A stretch of 39,207 nt of DNA, from the NCBI GenBank assembly GCA_024220525.1, contig JAMYWO010000021.1:17542-56748 (forward strand). Direction: 5' to 3'. How positions within the stretch are numbered: position 1 is the first letter of the stretch; every line of letters starts with the position of its first letter. The translations under genes and the position numbers were made by a program. Below, piece after piece: positions 1 to 9,746 of the stretch. Under the pieces are notes generated by a model that saw only the letters and a list, made by a program, of their open reading frames with translations, was not told the origin of the DNA and did not search any database. This DNA comes from Cochliopodium minus (taxonomy: Eukaryota > Discosea > Himatismenida > Cochliopodiidae).

Positions 1-1162
1 AAGTAAGGAGGAACAAAGTATTCGAAGAATTATTAGCAACAGAAAAGACATATATACAATCATTGACCACAATAGTGCCAATTCCCAAATGAAATCAAAA
101 TTAATCAAATCTTTTTGAAATATGAATTTGAATGAACAAAGCACTCCCAACATATAATTATATACGATCAATATATATTGAATTTAATCACTTACATGAC
201 AAAAATTAATAATGTCTATCTATCCTTACGAATTAATAAAATTAATGACCAAATTTATTAACCAGATGATATTTATAAACATATTAATAATTGAATAAGG
301 GCTGAATATAAAATTTGTAAAGAATAAAATCAAACAACATCTCCAAACAAAAATATATAAAATTTAAAAAATTTAAAAAATTTTCGGTGAAAAATTAGAT
401 TTTTTATTATATTTATAATTTATTAATATAGAATTATTTGAAACCATTGAGAGAAAAGAACATCATAAACACAGATGATATCAGTTCAGTATTCTCCAAC
501 TCAGAATCGATATTGCAAGCAAACAATCTCTTGCTGAAAGAGTTTGAAAAGAGCGGCAAGGATCCCGTCGCAGTTTCCAACGTGTTTCTCAAGTTGGGAG
601 AGGCTCTAAAGATATACATCGAATATGTCAACAACTACGATAAATCTTTGATCACATTCGACAAACTTCTCAAAATAAATTCTTTTCATTCTTTTTGTAC
701 TGTAAAAAAAATATTTTAATTTTTTTTTTAAAAAATTTTTTTTTTTAATAATATTTTTTTAACATGTTTTCTTTGAATTATTTTTTTTTTCAGCAAGTAA
801 AGAAAAATGATAGAACATCATTAGATCTTCCAAGTCTATTGGTCATGCCAATACAAAGAGTATTATAATTTTTTTAAATTTTTTTATTTTTTTTAATTTT
901 TTTTTTTTATTTTTTTAAAATTTTTTTTTTTTAAATTTTTTTTTAAAATTTTTTTTATTTAATGAAATAGATTCCAAGATATATTTTGTTGTTGAAAGAG
1001 GCCATCAAGTTGTCGGACCCAGAGTCCAAAGATTTCGAAGCACTCACCAAAGCCAACAAGAAAATGGAAGAGATAGGAGTTCTCATCAACGACAAGAAAA
1101 AAGAAAGTGATCAGCTCATTCGTCTTATGGAAATTCAACATTCTCTCAGAGGAAATTCTTTT
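1..1162 (+). CDS. RhoGEF, DH (Dbl homology) domain part; 5' end off the window
   Basis: The exons encode most of a DH domain, which catalyses GDP/GTP exchange on Rho-family GTPases. Exon 3-80 reads RRNKVFEELLATEKTY (DH conserved region 1). Exon 432-692 carries NYLKPLREKN then VFSNSESIL. Exon 794-859 gives SLLVMPIQR and exon 971-1162 continues IPRYILLLKEA, so the CR3 signature LLxxPxQRIPRYxLLL is complete across an intron. All joints keep frame with GT-AG introns, except the first, whose donor (GTGCCA near 81) is weak. The T-rich stretch 1163-1405 is intron. The start codon lies left of the window. The gene probably resumes after 5481 with helical and PH exons, because a DH domain normally has a PH partner and none occurs before the N at 1406. 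The family is secure; the link to the downstream part is inferred. Confidence 0.85.
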
Positions 1163-1405
1163 GTAAAATAATTTTTATTCTTTATTTTATTTTTTATTAT
1201 TTTATTTTTATTTTATTTTTATTTAATTTTTTTTTTTATTTCTTTTTTGATTTTTATTTTAATTATTATTTTAAATTTTTTTTTTATTTTTATTTATTTT
1301 TTAATTTTTATAATTCGATAGTAAAATTTTTTTTTCTTTTTTCTTTTTTGTTTTTTTATTTATTCTTAAACTCATTGTTAATTTTATAATTTCATTTTTT
1401 ATTTT

Positions 1406-1406
1406 T
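1406..1406. other. Assembly gap/junction (single N)
   Basis: One N stands between a T-rich RhoGEF intron on + (left) and the interior of an ABCG nucleotide-binding-domain exon on - (right). Both features break here, which suggests a contig join rather than natural sequence. Confidence 0.8.
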
Positions 1407-2305
1407 NTTTTGAGTCCTAATCTATTGATGATCTCATCAACTTTCTTGATTTTATCTTCCTCAGTCATTGTTGCAGGCAATTTCAATTTTGCTGCATACA
1501 TCAATGTTTCTCTCACTGTGAGATGAGGAATGAAAATATCTTCTTGCAAAACATAACTGATCGCTCTCCTGAAACTTTTTGTCGAATAGGCATCTTTTCC
1601 GTTCACCAGATATTCTCCTTGAGGTTTTGAATTTGCAACCACTCTCAATGACATAAAATTCAATAATGTTGTTTTTCCTATGATAGATTTAAAGGATGGA
1701 AGATTAAAATTTGTCATCAATAATTAAAATTTGATTTTATTTATCATACCTGATCCAGATGGTCCCAAAATTGCATTACTATATTTTTTATTTTGTTGAG
1801 GAATATTATTCGAAGATTTCTATTTATAAAAAAGGAAATCCTTACAATGAACCAATCTTCAAATTCAAATCTATTTCCTTCAATATATGTATTGTTTCTG
1901 TCTTTGCTTTGCATAAGATTCCCTCTTTCGAAAATTAAAAATAAAAAAATTAATTAATTGTTTAAAAGGAGAATTGAAATATCATAAGTTGTTGAGATAT
2001 TTAATTTTGTTGAAAGAACAATAAATTATTTTTAAAGTCTTACTTTTTGTTACAACATCGTAATTCAACTGATTCAAAATTAAAGAATTCAAAGGAAATG
2101 AGGATTTATCTCTTGGAGATGTTTCTAATTTCACTTCCGATTTAAAGTAAGAAGCAGAGATATCTTCACTTTCATTATGGTTTCCCATATGATCATCATG
2201 TGATTGTTCATCATTATAATTATTATTTCTATTGTTATTGTTATTATTATTTTCTTTCTCATCCATATCAATCTCTTTCATTTCATTATTAATATCTATA
2301 TCCAT
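1407..2305 (-). CDS. ABCG half-transporter, copy B (N-terminal part only)
   Basis: This is the N-terminus of an ABCG/White-type ATP-binding cassette transporter. It starts at ATG 2305 with an acidic, asparagine-rich leader (exon 2305-2044). A second exon reads KRNLMQSKDRNN, a short third holds SNAILGPSGSG, and the fourth continues GKTTLLNFMSLRV, so Walker A is split by an intron. The Q-loop region SYVLQEDIFIPHLTVRETL follows, and the reading ends at RLGLK where the N interrupts it. Coding sequence almost matches copy A (4722-5480), with only a few silent changes seen in the NBD exon, while the introns differ in length and sequence. The signature motif, Walker B and the membrane domain are missing from this copy; a piece like its lost C-terminus lies at 36317-36471. 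Confidence 0.92.
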
Positions 2306-2899
2306 TTTATTAAAGTATACTTTTAAATAATTTTAAAATCGGCTTGTTTTTAATTGTTTGTTTTTGACTTTTTAATTTTTTTTTTTTTATTTTTTCAAAT
2401 ATTAAATATAAATTTTATTATTTTATTGAGTAGGAAATTATAAACTCCTCAGAGTAATAGCGACTTCCTCAAATAAAAATATTACAAAATTGAAATTTTT
2501 AGATTGAATCTTGTTTGATTTAGATGAATAGATCATTTTTTAAGTTTTATGTAATCTTTTTATTTTCAAAAAGTCCCTCCACACTAATTATTAGTCGCAA
2601 TTTTCGTAAATAAAAATGTTGATAACTTCCTCAAAAAAACTTCCTCTGAACGAAATGTGATAGATAGGAAATAATTAAGAAATAAAATCAACCTCTTGGT
2701 AAATCCATCAAATTAATCAAACAAAGATACGCTGAGTATTAATTTTGAAATCTAAGAATCCATAATTAAAGATATTTTAAAGAGATATACAAAATATTAC
2801 AAAGAGATGATATAATTGATTTATATTCAATAAAAATTTTTTAATTTTTAACAACTTTTTTTTAAACAAATAGAAGATTATTTTTGAGAGTTTCTTTTT
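2306..2899. other. Intergenic spacer between ABCG copies
   Basis: A+T-rich DNA between the 3' end of copy A and the start of copy B, both on -. It should hold the promoter of copy B. No open frame, RNA gene or clear motif is seen. The part next to the stop of copy A (about 2840-2899) resembles the flank of the third ABCG fragment near 36250-36316. Confidence 0.6.
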
Positions 2900-5480
2900 T
2901 TACAAAACACCATTTCTTTTGTAATTAATGGATTTATAGAGCAAAATGAGGTAAGCAAGAATAATGGAACAAACAGTAAGACAAACCAACATACCCCAAT
3001 TAAAAGCTTTGTTAACATGAGCAAGACCGTAAGAAGCGAGAACTTGTTGACCATTAGTAGTAGCACAAACAGTACCATTCACCAACTCACTAGCCTTACA
3101 TACAAAAGTCAAACCAGTGAATTCTTGAGAAAGCAAAAGTTCATAGCCATACTTGAAAGGACTGATGTAATGAATCCAAATCAAATATTTAGGAATGGAA
3201 TCCTTGTTTAAGAAATATCCACACAAGATGAACATAGGTAAAAGAATGGGAGGAGCTAAGGCTAGAGCGATTTGGACAGTTTTACTGAACGCTGCAATTG
3301 CCAAACCAAATCCATTCATGATCAAGCAGACGAATATGATAACGGCCACGAATACGAAGAAATTTCCTGCTATCACTTGGTACCCTACCATGAAGTAGGC
3401 GATTGCTATGTAGATCAATGGTGAGATTAGTGAGAATGGAACCAAAACCAATATCTTTGAAAAGAAATAACTAGTGACACCTTTTAAAGAAATAAAAAAA
3501 TTTAAAAATAATTTTCAAAAGTTTTATCAAAAATTTTGTATAATGAAATAAAAACTTTTAAAAAAATTTTTTACCATATTGATTTCCCATATACTCTTTC
3601 AAAAACACAGGACGCTCCATCGCAAATGTAGTCAGCAAACCTTGAAGACTACCCCAACCCATATTGATCAAGATAAAGAAGATTGCACCAATTCTGTCTT
3701 GAATTGATTTTTGGGATTTGCCACCGATTCTCAAGAAGATCAGTCCCACCATCAAACCAAAAAAAACAGCTAAAAAAATTGTTGTCATTATACCTTGGGG
3801 GTTTCTGAAGTTAGAAAGATACACTCTTGAGAGCAATGCTTTGAACATGTAAAATACACCAGGTCTTGTTTTTCTATATTCTAAAATAATTAAAAAATGT
3901 TATGAGAAATAAACAAAACAAGAAGAATAAAAAAAAATAAAAATAAAATAAATTCTAATAATAATTTTTACCTATTTCCAAATTATCTTCTTCAAGATCT
4001 TTTCCTTTCTCCATGAAAGAAAAAGAAACTTTAGATTTGATACGCTTGTTAATCTTGTTGTTGGTGAGGTTCATTCTTTTCTTTTCCTTCTCGATCTGCA
4101 GCTTTGCATTAGTGTTGTAAGTATTCATCAACTCGTTCAACTGATCTGCATACTGGTTTTGTCTGTCCATACAAGTACGAAGAAGAAACTCTGCAGGATT
4201 TTCGAGTTCATCACAATCTAATCCTTTTTCTCTGAAAACGTCAATAACTTTTTTTGATTCTACATATGTGATGATTTTTCCCGCTTTCATCACCAAAATG
4301 TCATCAAAAAATCTGAAAACTTCAGAAGAAGGTTGATGGATGGTTGCCACAACAGTTACCCCATCGTTTACTACGATATCCTTCAAGATTTTGATTACTT
4401 CATAAGCAAGAACTGAATCCAAACCAGTTGTCTATTTTTTTGAAATAAGAATGAGTAAGTTTAATACGATATATTTAAAGTTTGTTATTTCTTTATTAAA
4501 TGTTTACAGGTTCGTCGACAAACATGATTGCAGGAGAAGTGATGAGTTCAACTCCAATCGACAATCTCTTTTTTTCTCCTCCAGAAATACCTTTTGTGAT
4601 ACCAGGTTCACCAACATAAGTATCTAAACAATAAGAAATTAAAAAGATGAATCAAAGTAAATAAGATGAATAGGAAATTAAAGAATTAAATTAAAGAATA
4701 GAATGTTTTTACTCTCACATTTTTTGAGTCCTAATCTATTGATGATCTCATCAACTTTCTTGATTTTATCTTCCTCAGTCATTGTTGCAGGCAATTTCAA
4801 TTTTGCTGCATACATCAATGTTTCTCTCACTGTGAGATGAGGAATGAAAATATCTTCTTGCAAAACATAACTGATCGCTCTTCTGAAACTTTTTGTTGAA
4901 TAGGCATCTTTTCCGTTCACCAGATATTCTCCTTGAGGTTTTGAATTTGCAACCACTCTCAATGACATAAAATTCAATAATGTTGTTTTTCCTATGATAG
5001 ATTTAAAGGATGGAAGATTAAAATTTGTCATCAATAATTAAAATTTGATTTTATTTATCATACCTGATCCAGATGGTCCCAAAATTGCATTACTATATTT
5101 TTTTTTTTTTTTTAATTTTTCATTCGTTATGAGAAAAGAAATCCTTACAATGATCCTATCTTTATATTCAAATCTATTTCCTTCAATATATGTATTGTTT
5201 CTGTCTTTGCTTTGCAAAAGATTCCCTCTTTCGAATAAAAAAAAAAAAATTGAAATTATTTGGAATTGAAATGGTTTAATGTTTTGAATTTAAATTAGTT
5301 CTGAGTTTTACTTTTTGTTACAACATCGTAATTCAACTGATTCAAAATTAAAGAATTCAAAGGAAATGAGGATTTATCTCTTGGAGATGTTTCTAATTTC
5401 ACTTCCGATTTAAAGTAAGAAGCAGAGATATCTTCACTTTCATTATGGTTTCCCATATGATCATCATGTGATTGTTCATC
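2900..5480 (-). CDS. ABCG half-transporter, copy A (lacks only the first residues)
   Basis: This is an ABCG-family exporter in the NBD-then-TMD order, about 650 residues visible over eight exons. The order is: acidic N-terminus from 5480 (entered at DEQSHDD, so about 34 residues are missing beyond the N), Walker A GPSGSGKTT split by an intron, signature ISGGEKKRLSIGVEL, Walker B IMFVDEP followed after an intron by TTGLDS, and H-loop ATIHQPSSE. A basic linker follows, then a membrane domain with several hydrophobic segments and a C-terminal loop with two cysteines (FVCKASELVNGTVC). The stop is at 2902-2900. Family members work as homo- or heterodimers moving lipids, sterols or drugs across membranes; the substrate cannot be read from sequence. 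It lies head to tail with copy B. Confidence 0.95.
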
Positions 5481-5481
5481 N
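5481..5481. other. Assembly gap/junction (single N)
   Basis: One N inside exon 1 of ABCG copy A (- strand). Immediately to the right, sequence reads as helical RhoGEF coding DNA on +. No natural gene end lies on either side, so a contig join is likely. Confidence 0.8.
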
Positions 5482-7294
5482 TGTACAATCAACTTTCCTC
5501 CTTGCAACATTACCAAAAGAACTTGCATGAAAGGGTCAACCCACTAAAAAAATTAAATAAAATTGAAAAAAAAAAATTTATTAAAAAAAAATATAAAAAT
5601 AATTTAAAATAAAAATATAAAAATAAAATTTAAAATAAAATTATAAAACAGTTTTAAAAATTTAATAATTTATTAAAATAAAATAAAATAAATAATTTTT
5701 GTAAAATAGTTTAAAGAATTGAAACTGAGAAACAAAAAAATCGAACAAATAGTCAAATTTTTGAGAATTTGCCAGCTTATTTCTTCGAAGGAAGAGCTCA
5801 CTTCTTTGTTGTTGAAATATACCCAAGCTTATTTGAAACATTTGTACATTGTATATTCTTACATTCAAAAAAGACTTTCTGTGTAAAAAAAAAAACATTT
5901 TAATTTTATTAATTATTTCATTTATTTTTTATTTTTTATTTTTTTTTATATTTTTTTATTTTATTTTTTTTTATTTTATATTTTTTTATTTTTATTTATT
6001 TCATACCAAGACTTTGTTTCCAACCAACACACACGAGATACAACAAACTTCAGGATACATTCAAAGCAATCAACCAGTTTTACACCTACAACACCTTCTC
6101 CAAACTCAACGAGTTTTCTATTAACAGGAGAATTGGTAATGAACATTCATTATTTTTTATTTTTATTTTTATTTTTTATTTTTTTTATGTTTAATTTTTT
6201 ATTTTTTTTTATTTTTATGTTTAATTTTTTATTTTTTTTTATTTTTTTTTTTTTATTCATTTTTATTTTTAAAATTTTTTTAAGAACAATTGAACCAAAT
6301 TCTGGAAAACATAACTACCACTCACTCCAAAAAGGAACAACTCCTATTGGATACTCTCAGCAAAACAAGCTCCTTGGCAAGCATGACCCATTCCAGAGAA
6401 TCTTTCATTCAGTAAATAATTTTTTTAAATATAATTTTAATTTTAAATATAATTTTTTTAAATATCTTTTATTTTTTTTTAAATTTAAATTTAAATTTAA
6501 TTTTAAATTTTTTAATTTAGTATTTTTATTTTTTTTATTTCATTTTAATTTTAATTTTTTTTTTTAGTAGTGGACCAAGAACCAGCCGACCAACCATTTT
6601 GGAAAGATTTTCCGTTTTAGGGACGAAGACTGACAACAACATTAATATAAACCTGGGAAGTGTCAACAATATGTAAAAAAGTTTTAAATTTTTTTATTAT
6701 TTATGATTATTTTTTTTATTTTTATTTTTCAATTATTTTTTATTTTAATTGTTTTAAATTTAATTTTTTTTTCATTTAATTTTTTATTTGATAGAAATAT
6801 GATTCCTTCTGGAATATTATCAGCAAGAAACAACACAAACACAAACGCGAAACTGTTTTTTGAGAAGAGTGGCTATTTGTTCAAGCGGGGAGGGACAAAG
6901 GGGCAGAAGTGGCAGAAGAGGTGGATCGATCTTTTTTTCAACAAAGAGACCAACAACTTTGACTTGGTCTACAAAAAAGATCCAAAAGCAAAACCCAAAG
7001 GTTTTTAATATAAATTTAAATTATTTTAAATTATTTTAAATTAATTAGATTTTATTTTTTTAAATTATTTTATTTTTCAAATTATTTTAAATTTTTTTTA
7101 AATTTAAAGGAACCATCATTATTATTAATGGAAAATGTGAAATTGTTCCAGAAAAAAATCAATGGAAAATTACCAAGGAGCACTGTTTTATTGTTTACAC
7201 AGGTGGAGGGAAGAAGGGAAACTATTGGTTCTGCGCAGATAATAAAGAGGATATGAATGCTTGGGTCAAGGCAATATCCAATGTCTGTAATTAA
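5482..7294 (+). CDS. BAR-like helical region plus PH domain; probable 3' part of the RhoGEF gene
   Basis: Visible exons: 5482 to about 5526 (LQHYQKNLHERVNPL), 5710-5882, 6011-6135, 6285-6411, about 6570-6671, an exon from about 6796 to 7001, and 7111-7294. The first four encode long amphipathic helices (for example KLQDTFKAINQFYTYN and QLNQILENITTTHS) of the kind seen in BAR domains. A Ser/Thr-rich linker follows, then a PH domain: SGYLFKRGGTKGQKWQKRW for the first strands and NKEDMNAWVKAISNV for the closing helix with its conserved Trp. PH and BAR modules bind phosphoinositide-containing, curved membranes. DH plus BAR in one protein is known (Tuba type), so union with the DH exons at 1-1162 is reasonable. 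The donor after the 5482 exon is not a clear GT, so that first exon is uncertain. Confidence 0.72.
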
Positions 7295-7436
7295 GAAAAA
7301 TTGTTTTAAATTTGTAGAAGAAAGTATGAAATAAATAAATTTATTTTTAAAAATTAAAAAAAAAAAATCAAAAAAAAAATAACTAAGTAAAATGGAAAGA
7401 AAAATGTGAAATTGTTTCTGTAAAACAAAAATATTT

Positions 7437-7503
7437 GGACTTGTAGTTCAATTGGCAGAATGCTCCCCTTGTAAGGGAGAGGTCATGAGTTCTCATAAAG
7501 TCA
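7437..7503 (+). pseudogene. Decayed tRNA-Thr (anticodon TGT)
   Basis: The D arm (GTTC/GAAT around the GG of the loop) and anticodon arm (CTCCC, loop CTTGTAA, GGGAG) are well formed, giving anticodon TGT for Thr at 7470-7472. The T arm is ATGAG-TT-CTCAT: its stem pairs but the loop has two bases instead of seven, so the TTCRA motif is gone. The acceptor stem GGACTTG/AAAGTCA pairs at only five of seven positions. A ten-T tract at 7505-7514 would be a Pol III terminator. It is best read as a pseudogene or a tRNA with a loop deletion, because a nuclear tRNA without a T loop lacks its B box. Confidence 0.75.
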
Positions 7504-7514
7504 ATTTTTTTTTT

Positions 7515-8513
7515 GTTCGTAGACAAAACAAACAGCTTCAACATTTGATTTGTAATATTTTCTCGACCCTCTTTCTTTTTCCAAATGAAGGTTTTAATAG
7601 TCTTCACACCAGAATCCACCCAAAAAATGTTTACAATATGACTTCTTACAGTGGATCAGTAGCTATGACAGTTTTGATATGGAATATAGGTTACTTAACA
7701 CATATAATCTCCTTTCAAATAAAATTCGAAAATCTAAAAATATAAATTCAAAATATGAAACGATAGACAAATACAGAAAGAGAAAAGGGAATATTTCAAA
7801 GTGTATATAAAAGAGATCAATTGAAAAAATTTGTAAATAAAAACGTAAAAAGGAGTACAAGATGAAAATGTTGTCTCAAGAAAAGGTTGGAGATTATAAA
7901 CCAAAAACACAAAATATAATGTGTAAAGTGCTACCTGAACCTTCTTTTGTTGAAAAAATGGAAGATATGAATACAACAAAAATAATATCCTGATAGAGTG
8001 ATGGAACTGAATCACTTTTGCAAGCAATTTGGACTTGATACTGCATATAATCAACAATACTATTGCAAAAAAAAACAAGAAAAGTAAAAAAAAATGACAA
8101 ATTGGAGAGACTAAGATTTATTTATGAAGAAAAACAAAATTCAATACTACTGCAAACTACAAAGGCAAGCAAACCAGAGTGGTTCATTCAAACAAACAAA
8201 AAAAAAAATTAATTAAACTAAAATTTTAAATTAAAGAAAATATAAATAGCCCTTTAAAAATTTTCTCAAAAACTTTTTTATTGTGGACCTGTGATGTATT
8301 TGAGTGTTTTTCATATTCAAAAATTTTTTTAAAACTTATTTTTTTATTTTTTTTTATTTTTTTTTTTTTTACTCCTAACAAAAAAAAATGAAATTAAAAT
8401 TCCTAAAAAATGTTGTTTAAAATCTTTGCACAAAGTTTCTTTATCAATGTTATTTACAATTTATTAGATTCAGCGGCAGTGAAATTCTGTACATTTAACA
8501 AAAATCAGAAAAA
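7515..8513. other. Gene-poor region, no supported gene
   Basis: About 1 kb of A+T-rich DNA between the tRNA relic and the duplicated block. Frames on both strands are short and hydrophobic or low in complexity. One 44-codon frame at 7862-7996 (+) has a fairly balanced composition but no splice partners or recognisable motif. No RNA gene is seen. Confidence 0.5.
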
Positions 8514-8541
8514 ATATCTTGATATCCCTTTTAACCATTGC

Positions 8542-8567
8542 CTCCATTTGTTTGAAAATTTCTTCAT
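8542..8567 (-). pseudogene. Orphan copy of arginase exon 1
   Basis: On - this reads ATG then KKFSNKWR, matching the arginase start MKKYSNKW at 37962-37937. The splice donor after it, GTAATG in the real gene, is GCAATG here, and no arginase exon 2 follows. It is a dead 5' fragment carried along in the duplication. Confidence 0.82.
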
Positions 8568-8909
8568 TTTGTAATTTTTTAATATTTGTAAAATAAAATT
8601 CTTTTAGATTTTCCTTGATGAAAACAATTCTTCTAGTTTCAGAGTTTATCTTTTGGAAAGTTGCATTTTGGATTAAAAAACAAAATTCAAAGTTGTCATT
8701 TATGGAAAATTTTTAGTAAAGAAATAATTCTCACTGTTTAAAATCTTTAATTTTTGATTGGAATTCTAATTTTTGAAAAAGGAATTAATCTTTGGATGTT
8801 TTTGATTTTATAATAAATTAAAATTCCTTCAAATGTTCAAGAAAATTAAAAAAAAAAGAAATTCGGATAAAAAACTTTAATAAATACATTTTCAATAATT
8901 ATAAATAAT

Positions 8910-9260
8910 TTAGTTGGGATGAAACATGTAGTAAGGGAATTCATCTCTGTTGAAATCATTGCAAAACATTTTTCGGAACTTGTAGATAAAAAGATAGAAT
9001 TGCTTCAAATGTGTGATTTGTTGGTATGAAAAATTAAATTCATTTTTAAGAAGATCCATTCCTCCATCCATGGTCAATAAAACTATCAATGAGATCCCAT
9101 CAATTTTTTCATTGTAAAAAAACTTTCCTTCTTTTTGAAATCCATAGAAACTCAGCATTTGATAAACTTCTTTTTCATTTAATGATCTTAATTTGTATAA
9201 AATCTTATTCCCTTTGAGAAAGTTGTAGCTCAATAATTGTTTTTTCATAGTTTTTTCCAT
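8910..9260 (-). CDS. Small SAM-like protein, paralogue 1
   Basis: Intronless 116-residue protein. Residues about 28-97 resemble a SAM (sterile alpha motif) domain: EVYQMLSFYGF (helix 1), FFYNEKIDGISLIVLLT (the K-I-D-G-x-x-L-I core typical of SAM helices 2-3) and ITHLKQFYLFIYKFRK (long basic helix 5). SAM domains mediate protein-protein or RNA contacts. By eye it differs from the paralogue at 38397-38747 at about 14 of 116 positions, and both frames are open, which suggests selection on the protein. A more distant paralogue lies at 35625-35975. The SAM assignment is motif-based and tentative; the gene itself is well supported by its conserved copies. Confidence 0.72.
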   Translation of the reverse strand: MEKTMKKQLLSYNFLKGNKILYKLRSLNEKEVYQMLSFYGFQKEGKFFYNEKIDGISLIVLLTMDGGMDLLKNEFNFSYQQITHLKQFYLFIYKFRKMFCNDFNRDEFPYYMFHPN

Positions 9261-9746
9261 TTCAATTTACTTTTTTTTTTTTATTTTTATTTATTTTTCT
9301 TCAAATTTTTATATTTTATTGATAATTTATTCAATTAAAATCTTCTGTAAATTTCTTTAAATTTTTTTCCTCAATATCTGAAGATTATTTACAACAAAAA
9401 AATCCTCTTTCAAGCAAAATAAAAATTAAAATCAAAATGTTAAGTTTTTTTTTAAAATAAAATGAAATTTCTTTTGGAAGAAGATAAAAAAGGATATATT
9501 TAAAATTCGTTTCGAAAGATATGAAAGGATTATTAAATTTTAAATTGAATAACATGTTTTTATTTAAATGTAGGAAATTTAAGTAAAATAAAAGACATAA
9601 AATATTGATTTTTTTAAAAAAAAACATTCAGAAACACATGAATACTCTTTAACAGATTCTTTTGAAAAATAAGAACTAATTTGTTAATATTTTAAAACAT
9701 GAATACTCAATAATGATAATTTTCATACAAAACCAATTTATTATAA

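Larger units (their letters stand above)
8514..9692. repeat. Segmental duplication, copy 1 (partner 37913-39134)
   Basis: This block matches 37913-39134 in the same orientation with scattered substitutions and small indels. It starts near TATCTTGATATC, covers the first exon of arginase, about 340 bases of spacer, the SAM-like gene and roughly 430 bases beyond its start, and fades out near ACTAATTTGTTAATAT. The arginase end is cut within intron 1, so this copy is probably the derived one. No terminal inverted repeats, poly-A tail or target-site duplication could be seen, so the mechanism is open. Confidence 0.9.

Noticed and set aside
4989-5034. An ATG start (MMTNFNLPSF) for the ABCG NBD exon
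   Set aside because: It lies in the intron before the AG acceptor; true coding joins SNAILGPSGSG to GKTTLL and completes Walker A.
1407-5480. Genuine nested gene cluster inside a RhoGEF intron
   Set aside because: Both edges of the block fall at Ns in the middle of exons, which fits misassembly better than nesting.
5482-5545. A minus-strand exon reading WVDPFMQVLLVMLQGGKLIV with an AG acceptor in front
   Set aside because: It is linked to the ABCG frame only through the N. The plus reading (LQHYQKNLHERVNPL) continues the helical RhoGEF region better, although its donor is unclear, so the choice is not certain.
7862-7996. A 44-codon plus-strand frame with balanced composition
   Set aside because: No splice partners, motif or paralogue; too short to call a gene in A+T-rich DNA.
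7734-8100. Two overlapping minus-strand frames of 114 and 68 codons rich in Phe, Leu and Ser
   Set aside because: Composition matches translated poly-A/T-rich spacer; no motif and mutual overlap in different frames.
8514-9692. Transposon or retroelement as the cause of the duplicated block
   Set aside because: No terminal repeats, poly-A tail, target-site duplication or transposase/reverse transcriptase frame could be seen; introns and spacer are copied as DNA.
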